NCBI RefSeq assembly: GCF_016552165.1
Contig: NZ_JACVDA010000005.1
Coordinates: forward strand, 1 to 64,000
Length of the DNA: 64,000 bases
Origin: Parvimonas parva
GTDB taxonomy: Bacteria > Bacillota > Clostridia > Tissierellales > Peptoniphilaceae
Reading direction: 5' to 3'
The notes under the pieces are model-generated. The model worked only from the letters and a program-made list of their open reading frames with translations. It ran no database searches and was not told where the DNA came from. The position numbers and the translations under genes are program-made. This document shows, one piece after another, positions 43,748 to 52,127 of the stretch; position 1 is the first letter of the stretch; every line of letters starts with the position of its first letter.

Positions 43748-44929
43748 TTATGCACTAGCAGTAAGTTTTACCGGAAGAATCTGAACGGCCTCTTTTAATA
43801 CAAGTTTGCCGTCTACTCTTTCTTTTGCCACAAAACCAATCATGCCGTTACCAGCAAATAATTCAGTAAGTTCCTTAAAAGAACGAGTTCCTCTATCTCC
43901 GATATTGTAATAACTATAATCACCAAAGGCGATAGCATTTTCTGGTGCAAAAGCTGAAGTATATACTGGATACCCTAGAACTCTATTTGGTTCTCCCTCC
44001 TGGTAAGTAGGTTGCCAAATATATGCACCGTTATTATCTTTAAGCTTTCTCACCTGTGCGATTGTCTTATCGTTCATAATGAAAGCTGCCTTTTTACGGT
44101 ATGGACGTTTCAAGGAATGAACAAGGTCGATTAAATCATCGGTCTTAATAGCTGTAATTTCTTTTAGGAAAGTACCTCCATCTTTCTTGTTAAAGATACC
44201 GGTCGGTTTTCCATTTCCATCACCATTAAGGAAGGCATCTTCTTCTGCATTTGCAAGAGCCTTACCAAAGGCACCTAAAATATGATCCTCTAACTTAAAG
44301 GCATTATCATATAACAGTTCCTCTGTTACCTTTACTGCAACATGAAGTTTATGTGCATCAAGAAGCACCTGTGCAAACTTAGAATCACCAAAGTTAAGTG
44401 CTCCACCTTCTTCAATCCAAGCTGCTGCAGGATCTGACATAGCAATATTGATTTTATGCTGACCACTTGTTGTGATAGTTGTTCCAAGAGAACGCATGAT
44501 ATTTTCTTCTTCAAGGGTTTCAATCAGTCTCTTATCGTATTCAACTGGAACAAGAAAACCTCCATCAGCATCCACACCTTCCTGCAAAATATCACTTACT
44601 TTCTTGAAGTTTGTTCTAAGTGCAGTGAGCATAGATTCCTTGTATTCATCTCTTGCTCTACCCTTCTTCTCTGGTTTATCTTCAACCTTCATTGGTCTAC
44701 TTACGATAGCATCAGACAGAGGCTTAGATAGTTCTTTATCCATCTCCTCAATTTTCTGTAGACGCTCAATTTCTAAGCTATAGTTATGGACTTTATTTTC
44801 CATTTCATCATAGGCTTTAGCATCTTCTTCAGAAATAAGGCCGTCCTTATCTCTCTTGCTATCAAGGAATGCTTTCGCACCCTCCCAAGCCTTATTACGT
44901 TTTTCAATCATTTCTAAAATCTTACTCAT
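43748..44929 (-). CDS. HK97-type major capsid protein with scaffold domain
   Basis: 393 residues. A helical delta/scaffold domain (about 1-105, with a KPEKKGRARDEY linker where the prohead protease would cut) precedes the HK97-fold coat domain (GGFLVPVEYDKRLIETLEEENIMR, in part; LNGDGNGKPTGIF). The gene follows that of the ClpP-like protease. Confidence 0.93.
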   Translation of the reverse strand: MSKILEMIEKRNKAWEGAKAFLDSKRDKDGLISEEDAKAYDEMENKVHNYSLEIERLQKIEEMDKELSKPLSDAIVSRPMKVEDKPEKKGRARDEYKESMLTALRTNFKKVSDILQEGVDADGGFLVPVEYDKRLIETLEEENIMRSLGTTITTSGQHKINIAMSDPAAAWIEEGGALNFGDSKFAQVLLDAHKLHVAVKVTEELLYDNAFKLEDHILGAFGKALANAEEDAFLNGDGNGKPTGIFNKKDGGTFLKEITAIKTDDLIDLVHSLKRPYRKKAAFIMNDKTIAQVRKLKDNNGAYIWQPTYQEGEPNRVLGYPVYTSAFAPENAIAFGDYSYYNIGDRGTRSFKELTELFAGNGMIGFVAKERVDGKLVLKEAVQILPVKLTASA

Positions 44930-44979
44930 TTTTCTTCCTCCTAATTTTATTAATCAATGAAAAATGTTCTCGTGCCCAA

Positions 44980-45021
44980 CGATAGAAATATAGAAATCTT
45001 TGATTTCGTGATATTTCATCG
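44980..45021. other. Long hairpin between capsid and protease genes
   Basis: An imperfect hairpin of about 18 bp with the core GAAATCTTTGATTTC. The same core forms a hairpin ahead of the large terminase gene (50288-50321). It lacks a T run on the minus strand, so RNA processing or stabilisation is as likely as termination. Confidence 0.45.
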
Positions 45022-45038
45022 GAAGGGTACATAGTGTT

Positions 45039-45779
45039 CTACCTCCAATTTTTCATTAAAAAAAGACGGTCCATTAATTCGTCCGCCTTAATACCTGTAT
45101 TTCTTTCTTTGTTTTCTATCTTGCATTTAGTAGCTATTCTTTCCATCAAGGAATTAACCACCTGTGCTTTTGAATACATCATGCTCACCTGTGGAACTTC
45201 CATATCAATAGTGTCACTTCTTTTTAAGATGTCATCTGCAAAGCCAAGCTCCACTGCTTTATGTGCATCCATCCAAGTTTCCGAGTCCATTAGATGAGAT
45301 AATTTTGCTCTAGACATTCCAGTCTTAATTTCATATGCATTGATGATAGACTCCTTTACTTCATCTAGCATTGAGATTGCTTTTTCCATCTCCCCCTTAT
45401 TTCCAAAAGCTATGGTCATAGGATTATGGATCATGAGCATAGATACTGGACTCATCAAAACCTTTGTACCTGCCATTGCAATCACTGATGCTGCACTTGC
45501 TGCGATACCATCAACTTTTACTGTGACATCTCCCTTATAGTCGATTAGCATATTGTAGATTTGGGCCGCTGCCACGCAGTCTCCTCCCGGAGAGTTAATC
45601 CAAACGGTAATGTTTCCATTCCCCTGATTTAACTCCTCTTTGAAAAGCTGTGGTGTCACATCATCATCAAACCACGATTCTTCAGCTATCGTTCCATTAA
45701 GGAATAGGATGCGTTCTGTCACTTCCTCTTCGTTTTGGTTTCTCATTACTTGATTCTTCCAATTCCAAAACTTCTTCAT
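45039..45779 (-). CDS. ClpP-like prohead protease
   Basis: 246 residues from ATG 45779 (site GGAGGAAG). ClpP-fold with the triad Ser in GIAASAASVIAMAG, His in LMIHNPMT and Asp in WMDAHKAVELGFAD. It cuts the scaffold from the capsid protein. The start overlaps the end of the portal gene by 83 bp, longer than usual. Confidence 0.9.
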   Translation of the reverse strand: MKKFWNWKNQVMRNQNEEEVTERILFLNGTIAEESWFDDDVTPQLFKEELNQGNGNITVWINSPGGDCVAAAQIYNMLIDYKGDVTVKVDGIAASAASVIAMAGTKVLMSPVSMLMIHNPMTIAFGNKGEMEKAISMLDEVKESIINAYEIKTGMSRAKLSHLMDSETWMDAHKAVELGFADDILKRSDTIDMEVPQVSMMYSKAQVVNSLMERIATKCKIENKERNTGIKADELMDRLFLMKNWR

Positions 45780-47025
45780 TAGGTTCTTCCTCCTTTCCAT
45801 CTTTACCTGCAAATGCTCCTGCACGATTTAGTGGGAGCATATTTCCATTTATGAGATATAGGTCACCTCCATCTTCACTTGGAATACGGTCTAGGTTTTC
45901 TAATTCTCTAATATCATTGGCAGACATCCATCCGTTTTGTCTGCCGATAGAATAGCCATTCATTCTTGATTGGTAATCGCCACGAAGAAGTCCATCCACA
46001 TTGAATTTGACATAGTACTTTTTCTTTTCCTCCTTAGTAAAAAGCCTTCTGACAATTGCTTGTTCCCATCTTGCTACCCAAGGATTAAGGGTATACTTTA
46101 CAAACTCTAGAGACTGCTCCTCAATATTAGAAAAGCTCGATTTCTCAAGGTCACCTACCATATGTGGTGGGACTCTAAAGATTCGAGCTATCTCATTGAT
46201 TTGAAATTTTCTTGTTTCTAAAAACTGTGCTTCATTTGGAGAAATCGAAATAGGTGTATACTTCATTCCTTCTTCCAAAATCGCTATCTTATGACTGTTG
46301 CTACCAGAGAACCCTTTTGACCAGCTTTCCCTCATAGCTTCAGGATCTTTAACCGTTCCCGGATACTCTAGGATTCCACTCGGAGTTGCTCCATTAGCAA
46401 AGAACTTAGCTCCATATTCTTCCGTTGCTATTGCCATACCTATGGCATTTTTAGCCATCGCAATTGGTGAATAGCCAACAAGTCCATCAAAACCAAGTCC
46501 TGGAATATGAAGGATATCTGATGCTGTAAGTTTCACAGTTCCCTGTTTCCCAAGGCTTGCATCAGAATCACTTACCATATATTCATAATAAATTTGACCT
46601 TTATCATCTCTATCTACCTTCATTCTGTCGGGCATAAGTGGATAAAGACCTAATACTTCACCTTTCCCGTTTCTGATTATTTGTGCATAGGCATTACCCC
46701 AAAGAAGTAAATGCGTCATCATGGTTTCCCTAAAGACAAAACTTGTCATTTCAGGATTTGGTTCATCATGAAGAACTTTATATAGCGGATGGTCTATTGC
46801 TTTTTCAGTTCCTGTATCTGTCCGTAAATAGACATGAAGTGGAAGGCTTGCGACTGCTTCGGATAAAATACGAACGCAGCTATATACTGCTGTCATCTGC
46901 ATAGCAGAGCGTTCATTTACTCTTCTTCCGGATGATGAACCCCCCATTAGAAAGCTATATGAACTACCATTGGTTCTGTTGGTCGGCTTATCTCTAGATT
47001 TAAATAATCCACTTAGTATTCCCAT
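45697..47025 (-). CDS. HK97-family portal protein
   Basis: 442 residues with AMQMTAVYSCVRILSEAVASLP (in part) and IFRVPPHMVGDL, conserved in HK97-type portals. It forms the ring for DNA packaging and ejection. In related phages it follows the large terminase; here the AbiE cassette separates the two. Confidence 0.92.
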   Translation of the reverse strand: MGILSGLFKSRDKPTNRTNGSSYSFLMGGSSSGRRVNERSAMQMTAVYSCVRILSEAVASLPLHVYLRTDTGTEKAIDHPLYKVLHDEPNPEMTSFVFRETMMTHLLLWGNAYAQIIRNGKGEVLGLYPLMPDRMKVDRDDKGQIYYEYMVSDSDASLGKQGTVKLTASDILHIPGLGFDGLVGYSPIAMAKNAIGMAIATEEYGAKFFANGATPSGILEYPGTVKDPEAMRESWSKGFSGSNSHKIAILEEGMKYTPISISPNEAQFLETRKFQINEIARIFRVPPHMVGDLEKSSFSNIEEQSLEFVKYTLNPWVARWEQAIVRRLFTKEEKKKYYVKFNVDGLLRGDYQSRMNGYSIGRQNGWMSANDIRELENLDRIPSEDGGDLYLINGNMLPLNRAGAFAGKDGKEEEPNEEVLELEESSNEKPKRRGSDRTHPIP

Positions 47026-47045
47026 TTGTTCCTCCTAATTTTTGC

Positions 47046-47080
47046 ATAGAAAAAGCACCTACTTGCTTAGTAGATGCTTT
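47046..47080 (-). terminator. Terminator behind the AbiE operon
   Basis: Minus strand AAAGCATCTACT ... AGTAGGTGCTTT forms a stem of about 11 bp followed by TTTTTCT. A second, perfect 10-bp-arm hairpin (47098-47128) lies closer to the AbiEii stop but has no T run on the minus strand. Confidence 0.65.
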
Positions 47081-47143
47081 CCCTTAATTTCATATTTATC
47101 CCTTAAAATAACTATTAATTTAAGGGATTTTTATTTTTATTAT

Positions 47144-47977
47144 TTACATAGACATTTCGACTAAAGCATTTAGACTTTCAGTTATTTCACTAAACTCAAT
47201 TCCTTTCGCATATGGATTTTTCTTTTGATATCTTATCCATCGTTCTTTAATCAAAGAATCCTCATTAATGTGAGCAATAATGACTTTTGCTTCATCCTTT
47301 GAAATATCTGTCTTCCTATATCTAAATGTCATAGAAACAGCTACTTTAAGTTCTTTTATATTAATAACTTCTGATTTATTTTTCAAAATGGCATAGATAT
47401 CATAAAAATCTTTACTTCTACTATTATTTTCCGCTCTTGCCAGTACTGTTTGTAATTTTTCCGATAGTACGGATTCTAGTGGATACATCTTTAACTCAAT
47501 ATGATCCCCTAAAATTGTGCTATATTTTTCTACCCTTGGGAAAGGATAAATTGGATCGCCTGTGGCAATATCAATACTAAACGGTATTCTAATATTTGCT
47601 AAGTGCCCAATGATATGAAATTTCAGTCCGCCATATTCATCCTCTGCTCTAATTTCTTCAGCATTTCCGTTTAATTCAAACCATATATCTGATTGTTTGT
47701 TATATTCAATGATTTCTAATAAAACTTTTCTCATCTCTGCAGACTCTAATGGAAATCCCTTAACTAAAAAGTCAATGTCTTGAGTGGCTCTATTTTGTAC
47801 ACCTAAAGAATAAGTTAATAGCATACCACCCTTAAGCGTAAAATTTTCTCTATGTGCACTATTAGAAAGTAGCTTCAAAAATTCATCAAAGAAAAATTTA
47901 CTTAATGCCAAATTATAATTTAAACCGAGCTCCTTTGCTTTATTTCTTAGTTTCTGTGTTACGCTATCCTTATTCAT
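47144..47977 (-). CDS. abiEii: AbiEii-family nucleotidyltransferase toxin
   Basis: 277 residues from ATG 47977, overlapping the antitoxin stop (ATGAATAA). The nucleotidyltransferase motif is clear: LKGGMLLTYSLG followed by RATQDIDFLV with both Asp residues, and KDFYDIYAIL near 195. AbiEii toxins use GTP/NTP and modify host targets to block growth on phage attack (type IV toxin-antitoxin). It sits between portal and terminase genes of the prophage with its own promoter and terminator. Confidence 0.92.
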   Translation of the reverse strand: MNKDSVTQKLRNKAKELGLNYNLALSKFFFDEFLKLLSNSAHRENFTLKGGMLLTYSLGVQNRATQDIDFLVKGFPLESAEMRKVLLEIIEYNKQSDIWFELNGNAEEIRAEDEYGGLKFHIIGHLANIRIPFSIDIATGDPIYPFPRVEKYSTILGDHIELKMYPLESVLSEKLQTVLARAENNSRSKDFYDIYAILKNKSEVINIKELKVAVSMTFRYRKTDISKDEAKVIIAHINEDSLIKERWIRYQKKNPYAKGIEFSEITESLNALVEMSM

Positions 47978-48566
47978 ATACAATTACCTCTAGTATCTCT
48001 TCAATTTGCTGTGCTATTCCAAATTCCTTAGCATACTCTCTCAGTTTCCATATATTCTTAGAATCTTTCTTGATATATAGATTCCAAGCCTTAGAAAATA
48101 TCTCTGTATCTTGATTTTTTCTATCTCTTACCAAATCACAAATGGTCCTTTCCATATCATAAGCATATACAGAATTTCCCATATCCGTTTTAATTTCAAC
48201 CTTCCCACGTTCATACCATTCTTTCTTTACTTGATGAACAATCACAGAGTCCTTAATACGCCATGCATTATAACCTTGCTTTACGGTTACCTCATTAGTA
48301 AAAGGCAATCTATCTGTCAGTCTATGCAAATACAGTGCTGTTTGATAGGAATAAATGCAAGCCTTGTTTTGGAGTTGAAAAAAGTAAAGTTCATCATAAT
48401 TATCAAAATTTGGATCAAAGTAGACACCTCTTGCCACTCTTTCAAGTTCTCCCTTTTGCACCAAATTTGTAAGATACCAAGAATCAATTTTATTGTCTGA
48501 TACTTCCTTTGCCGTTATAACTCCATTATTTTGTTTTATGATTTCTCTTATTTTATTTTGATTCAC
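47970..48566 (-). CDS. abiEi: AbiEi-family antitoxin
   Basis: 198 residues from GTG 48566 (site GGAAGTGA). N-terminal winged helix (about 1-70: IREIIKQNNGVITAKEVSD ... LVQKGELERVARGVY) and C-terminal antitoxin domain with MERTICDLVRDR. It neutralises AbiEii and usually represses its own promoter by binding inverted repeats; such repeats flank the -10 here (48580-48615). Confidence 0.92.
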   Translation of the reverse strand: MNQNKIREIIKQNNGVITAKEVSDNKIDSWYLTNLVQKGELERVARGVYFDPNFDNYDELYFFQLQNKACIYSYQTALYLHRLTDRLPFTNEVTVKQGYNAWRIKDSVIVHQVKKEWYERGKVEIKTDMGNSVYAYDMERTICDLVRDRKNQDTEIFSKAWNLYIKKDSKNIWKLREYAKEFGIAQQIEEILEVIVYE

Positions 48567-48579
48567 TATTTTCACTTCC

Positions 48580-48619
48580 TTTTGTGCTTTATTATAAACT
48601 AAATAACGCACAAAAGCAA
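48580..48619 (-). promoter_or_regulatory. AbiE promoter with inverted-repeat operator
   Basis: Minus strand TTGCTT (48614-48619), a 17-bp spacer and a perfect TATAAT (48591-48596). The 8-bp arms TTTTGTGC (48608-48615) and GCACAAAA (48580-48587) flank the -10, fitting autoregulation by the AbiEi winged-helix domain. Confidence 0.7.
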
Positions 48620-48628
48620 GTTTCCTCT

Positions 48629-50221
48629 TTATATGAATAAAATACCCCTGCCATCATATACACTTTCTGTATTTTGATTTCCACATCTAATTGCTCTATC
48701 AAGTCCCATAATGGTAGCAATTGCACCATCTATCTTTTCTGTGGACTTTTCTTTATCGGCTTTGATGTTTCCAGCAGGATCGGTTCTGATAAAGATATTA
48801 TCCATCATCCATCTAAGAACAGGATTTCCACCATGAGCAAGTTTTTGCTCTAGTGTTAATTTCATAAGTTCCTTAGTTGGCGGACTCATATCCTTAAAAC
48901 CCTGTCCAAAAGGAACTACAGTAAAACCCATATTTTCTAGGTTTTGTACCATCTGAACAGCACCCCACCTATCGAAGGCGATTTCTCTAATGTTGAACCT
49001 TTCTCCTAGCTTTTCTATGAATTTTTCAATATAGCCATAGTGAACAACATTACCTTCTGTTGTCTGAATATATCCTTGTCTTTCCCAAACATCATATGGT
49101 ACATGGTCACGTTTTACTCTTAAATCCAGCGTATCTTCCGGTAACCAAAAGAAAGGCATAATACAAAACTTATCGTCTTCATCTATTGGTGGAAAGACTA
49201 AAACAAAGGCTGTAATATCCGTTGTCGATGAAAGGTCAAGTCCTCCATAGCAAATTCTTCCTTCAAGTTCATCTTCATCTACTGCAAAAGAACAAACATC
49301 CCACTTTTCCATTGGCATCCATCTGATAGCTTGTTTTACCCACTGGTTAAGTCTTAATTGTCTGAAGGAATTTTCTTCACCCGGATTTTGCTTTGCTGAT
49401 TCGCAGGCTGCCTTTACCTTATCAATTCCAACAGTAACTCCTAAAGAGGGATTTGCTTTCTTCCATACTTTAGGATCTGTCCAGTCATCTTCTTCGTCAG
49501 CACCATAAATGACCGGATAAAAAGTAGAATCTATTTTTCTTCCTTCTAAAATATCCTTAGCCTTTTGATGAGTTTCATAACAAATAGAATGCGTATCCGT
49601 TCCTGCTGTTGTAATAAGAAAATATAAAGGCTGAGTTCTTGCATCCCCTGAACCTTTAGTCATAACATCAAATAGTTTTCTGTTTGGCTGGGTGTGTAAC
49701 TCATCAAAAACTACCCCATGTATATTAAAGCCATGCTTGGAATAGGCTTCTGCAGATAGAACTTGGTAGAAAGAATTTGTCGGCTTATAGATAATTCTTT
49801 TTTGCGAGGCTAGAATCTTCACCCTTTTATTTAAGGCTGGACACATTCTTACCATGTCGGCTGCAACATCAAATACAATTGTTGCCTGCTGTCTATCAGC
49901 AGCACATCCATAAACTTCAGCTCTTTCCTCATTATCACCACAGCATAAAAGAAGTGCGACAGCAGCGGCAAGCTCACTCTTACCCATCTTCTTTGGGATT
50001 TCAATGTAGGCTGTATTAAACTGCCTGTATCCATTTGGCTTAATCACACCAAATAAATCTCTTATAATCTGTTCTTGCCAAGGTAGTAACTTAAATAGCT
50101 TACCTGCCCATGTTCCTTTGGTATGAGATAGGCATTCAATAAAATTCACAGCATAATCAGCATTACTTTTACTATATTTAGAATCTTTTGCTTTAAACTT
50201 TGTAGTCTTATATTTCGCCAT
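48629..50221 (-). CDS. terL: Terminase large subunit
   Basis: 530 residues from ATG 50221. ATPase motifs EIPKKMGKSELAAA (Walker A type) and GVVFDELHTQP (Walker B); nuclease domain opens with GGLDLSSTTDITAF and has the later Asp in IAFDRWGAVQM. It packages DNA into the prohead. The last codons lie about 60 bp from the AbiEi start. Confidence 0.93.
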   Translation of the reverse strand: MAKYKTTKFKAKDSKYSKSNADYAVNFIECLSHTKGTWAGKLFKLLPWQEQIIRDLFGVIKPNGYRQFNTAYIEIPKKMGKSELAAAVALLLCCGDNEERAEVYGCAADRQQATIVFDVAADMVRMCPALNKRVKILASQKRIIYKPTNSFYQVLSAEAYSKHGFNIHGVVFDELHTQPNRKLFDVMTKGSGDARTQPLYFLITTAGTDTHSICYETHQKAKDILEGRKIDSTFYPVIYGADEEDDWTDPKVWKKANPSLGVTVGIDKVKAACESAKQNPGEENSFRQLRLNQWVKQAIRWMPMEKWDVCSFAVDEDELEGRICYGGLDLSSTTDITAFVLVFPPIDEDDKFCIMPFFWLPEDTLDLRVKRDHVPYDVWERQGYIQTTEGNVVHYGYIEKFIEKLGERFNIREIAFDRWGAVQMVQNLENMGFTVVPFGQGFKDMSPPTKELMKLTLEQKLAHGGNPVLRWMMDNIFIRTDPAGNIKADKEKSTEKIDGAIATIMGLDRAIRCGNQNTESVYDGRGILFI

Positions 50222-50245
50222 CAAATAACCCCCTTTACGTTATAA

Positions 50246-50283
50246 TCGCATTTTGACAAATCACAGATTTGAAACAATGCGAT
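50246..50283 (-). other. Leader hairpin ahead of the terminase gene
   Basis: Arms ATCGCATTTTGACAAATC and GATTTGAAACAATGCGAT pair with few mismatches. With the hairpin at 50288-50321 it makes a highly structured 5' leader for terL. Confidence 0.5.
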
Positions 50284-50287
50284 ATCT

Positions 50288-50321
50288 GACCTACTACGAA
50301 ATCAAAGATTTCTGTTAGGTC
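50288..50321 (-). other. Second leader hairpin with core shared with 44980-45021
   Basis: GACCTA...TAGGTC outer arms around the core GAAATC-AAA-GATTTC. An 18-nt stretch including this core recurs in opposite orientation at about 44993-45010. Confidence 0.5.
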
Positions 50322-50345
50322 ATAAAAAATACAGCCCACCGGCTG
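50321..50345 (-). terminator. Weak terminator before the terminase leader
   Basis: CAGCC-GGTG-GGCTG followed by TATTTTTTAT on the minus strand. It would end the small-gene unit at 50389-50914 before the packaging genes. Confidence 0.45.
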
Positions 50346-50388
50346 CTACTACGAGAAACAAAGCCTAGGCTCTGAAACTCTTTTATTG

Positions 50389-50667
50389 TTAGTTTTGTTT
50401 TAATGCCCACTCAATTGCGTGACCATCATCTTTAAATCTTTTGTCGCTTACTTCCCTTAGTCCAATAAAACCTTCGCATGAATGGTCATCATCTAGAAAT
50501 TCATAAACTGCTGCAAAGTAACAATTTCCATCTGGGTGATAGTAGTGTCCTACAAGAATCACCCTATCTCCAAAGGTTATGACCTTACCCCATCTAGTTT
50601 CTAAATCTTCCGGTGTTGCCTGTGTTGGTATCTTGTACTTGTTAGCTAAATCTATCATTTTGCTCAT
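50389..50667 (-). CDS. Small phage protein of unknown function
   Basis: 92 residues, alpha-beta pattern (GDRVILVGHYYHPDGNCYF, in part), no Cys cluster or helix-turn-helix. It begins one base past the end of the 81-residue gene and is likely co-transcribed from the promoter at 50930. I recognise no family. Confidence 0.55.
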   Translation of the reverse strand: MSKMIDLANKYKIPTQATPEDLETRWGKVITFGDRVILVGHYYHPDGNCYFAAVYEFLDDDHSCEGFIGLREVSDKRFKDDGHAIEWALKQN

Positions 50668-50668
50668 C

Positions 50669-50914
50669 TTATTTCCCCTCCAATTCTAAGAATTCATCGT
50701 AGGTGATGAGGCCTTCGTCATAAAGCTCAAAGTTTTCATTGCCCTTGTAGAATTCTCTTTCTTTTTCTTCTCTTGCTTTGGCTCTTTTTAGGTATTCGTT
50801 CCAGCCAATCTTGCCTTCGTCATAAAGTTTTCTTTCAGGCTCTCTTTTATAAAGGGATGCTTTCTTCTCATTTAGTTTTTTTGTCGCTTCCTTAAAAATT
50901 TCTTGCTTTGTCAT
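50669..50914 (-). CDS. Small charged phage protein of unknown function
   Basis: 81 residues from ATG 50914 (site AAAGGAG). Rich in Lys/Glu. Two similar helical segments occur: RKLYDEGKIGWNEYLK and FELYDEGLITYDEFLE, an internal repeat of the 'LYDEG.I.(W/Y)(N/D)E(Y/F)L' type, about 30 residues apart. It follows the conserved promoter-leader at 50930-50954. Confidence 0.6.
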   Translation of the reverse strand: MTKQEIFKEATKKLNEKKASLYKREPERKLYDEGKIGWNEYLKRAKAREEKEREFYKGNENFELYDEGLITYDEFLELEGK

Positions 50915-50929
50915 GTTCGTTTCTCCTTT

Positions 50930-50980
50930 GTTTTGGTATGTGTATATTCCCGTAATTTGAAGGATATAGCAAGTCATTTT
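50930..50980 (-). promoter_or_regulatory. Conserved promoter-leader element, copy 1
   Basis: 25 bp (50930-50954) are identical to 52071-52095, and ACTTG follows at the same distance upstream in both. On the minus strand both read TTG(C/A)TA, 17 bp, GAATAT, a plausible promoter with a conserved leader up to the ribosome site. Confidence 0.55.
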
Positions 50981-51019
50981 TTAAGAAATGTGTGCTTTAT
51001 TTTCATAATAATTATAGTT

Positions 51020-51193
51020 TTATTTGCCATAAATAATGAAATCAACATAGGCTTTTCTATCGGTTTCAAGAAAATCTACAAGTTCATAAAAGTCCATTTC
51101 GTAAGCGATTCTTTGAACAGTATTTACATCAAACATATTTGTGAGTCCCGTTTCTCTTATTGTGAGGATCTGCTCCTTTATTTTATCGTTCAT
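51020..51193 (-). CDS. DUF5049-type small phage protein
   Basis: 57 residues from ATG 51193 (site AGGAGG). The pattern MNDKIKEQILTIRETGLTNMF and FYELVDFLETDRKAYVDFI fits DUF5049, small helical proteins common in Clostridia phages. It overlaps the DUF4314 gene by 11 bp. Function unknown. Confidence 0.65.
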   Translation of the reverse strand: MNDKIKEQILTIRETGLTNMFDVNTVQRIAYEMDFYELVDFLETDRKAYVDFIIYGK

Positions 51194-51413
51194 CTGAAAT
51201 CCTCCTACAAGAATCTTCGCCATAAGCTATGCTTAGGCTACTTCCGTTATCCCAAGAAACCATAATGGAGCCAATATCATCAACTCCCCTTACCGTTCCT
51301 TTTGTACCAATAGGCGGTGCTTGGATATCTTCCATAGATATAAGCTCCACTCTAGTTCCCACCGGATATCTTTTCCTTATTCCTTCAACAACCTCTCTAC
51401 TTGGAAATCTCAT
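51183..51413 (-). CDS. DUF4314-type small phage protein
   Basis: 76 residues from ATG 51413. YPVGTRVELISMEDIQAPPIG and GTVRGVDDIGSIMVSWDNG (SH3-like beta barrel) are typical of DUF4314. It overlaps the upstream gene by 17 bp and the DUF5049 gene by 11 bp. Function unknown. Confidence 0.7.
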   Translation of the reverse strand: MRFPSREVVEGIRKRYPVGTRVELISMEDIQAPPIGTKGTVRGVDDIGSIMVSWDNGSSLSIAYGEDSCRRISDER

Positions 51414-52053
51414 CTTCATGACCTCCATTTCTAAAAGCTGATGATCCTGAAAGTTTTTCAAGAAGTAATTTTCTATCATTCTTAAATTCATCTCCGATAA
51501 AGCCAAGTCTTAAAAGAAAACATCTAAAGGCATACTTTTCATTTATAACTTCTTTGGAAGATTCGTTGATGCGTTTAGCACCCACGCTCATCTTACAAAG
51601 TGCTGCAATGAATTTTGTATATGTCATTAGATGTTCGTTATCGATATTTTCAAACCAAGGAAAACTTACTTTTTCTTCATCTTCCTCTATCTCAAGGCTT
51701 GTAACTCCCAGTGCCTTTTTGATTAAATCCCCCTTATTTTCAAAGATTTTCTCTAGCTTGGATAAATCCACCTTCTCTCTTGGAATTGCCACTGTAAGCC
51801 CCTGTGTGACCACTGGCTCCCTTTTAATCTCTTCTTTAGGTACAAAGCCGTCACCGATAAGATTGTGAACTAACCTTTCAAGTGCGAAATCATCTTCACA
51901 TAAAACCGTTCCCGTCTTATCAATTGTAAAGATTCCAACCTCATAAGCTGTACTTGGCATTCCTAAATACTTGGATTTTTCATTTATGATTCTTTCAATC
52001 CCTTTGACAAGCTCTTTTCTCTCTTTACCTGTAACATTAAATTTTACTTGCAC
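51397..52053 (-). CDS. Phage protein of unknown function ('virulence-related' in annotations)
   Basis: 218 residues. The first 65 (VKFNVTGKERKELVKGIERII ... STAYEVGIFTIDKTGTVLC, in segments) form an alpha-beta unit that recurs in phages of Firmicutes under the label virulence-related protein; the C-terminal 100 are helical. No enzymatic motif is visible. It is the first gene behind the second conserved promoter-leader (52071-52095). Confidence 0.6.
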   Translation of the reverse strand: MQVKFNVTGKERKELVKGIERIINEKSKYLGMPSTAYEVGIFTIDKTGTVLCEDDFALERLVHNLIGDGFVPKEEIKREPVVTQGLTVAIPREKVDLSKLEKIFENKGDLIKKALGVTSLEIEEDEEKVSFPWFENIDNEHLMTYTKFIAALCKMSVGAKRINESSKEVINEKYAFRCFLLRLGFIGDEFKNDRKLLLEKLSGSSAFRNGGHEDEISK

Positions 52054-52070
52054 TTGTTTTTCCTCCTTTA

Positions 52071-52121
52071 GTTTTGGTATGTGTATATTCCCGTACTATC
52101 AGAGATTTATCAAGTTATATC
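52071..52121 (-). promoter_or_regulatory. Conserved promoter-leader element, copy 2
   Basis: Same 25-bp core as at 50930-50954, with TTGATA, 17 bp and GAATAT on the minus strand, just behind the methyltransferase gene. It would drive the 52053-51020 genes. Confidence 0.55.
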
Positions 52122-52127
52122 TGTGCA

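Noticed and set aside
47098-47128. Perfect 10-bp-arm hairpin behind AbiEii as the terminator
   Set aside because: Its T run is on the plus strand, where no gene ends; the hairpin at 47046-47080 fits the minus strand better.
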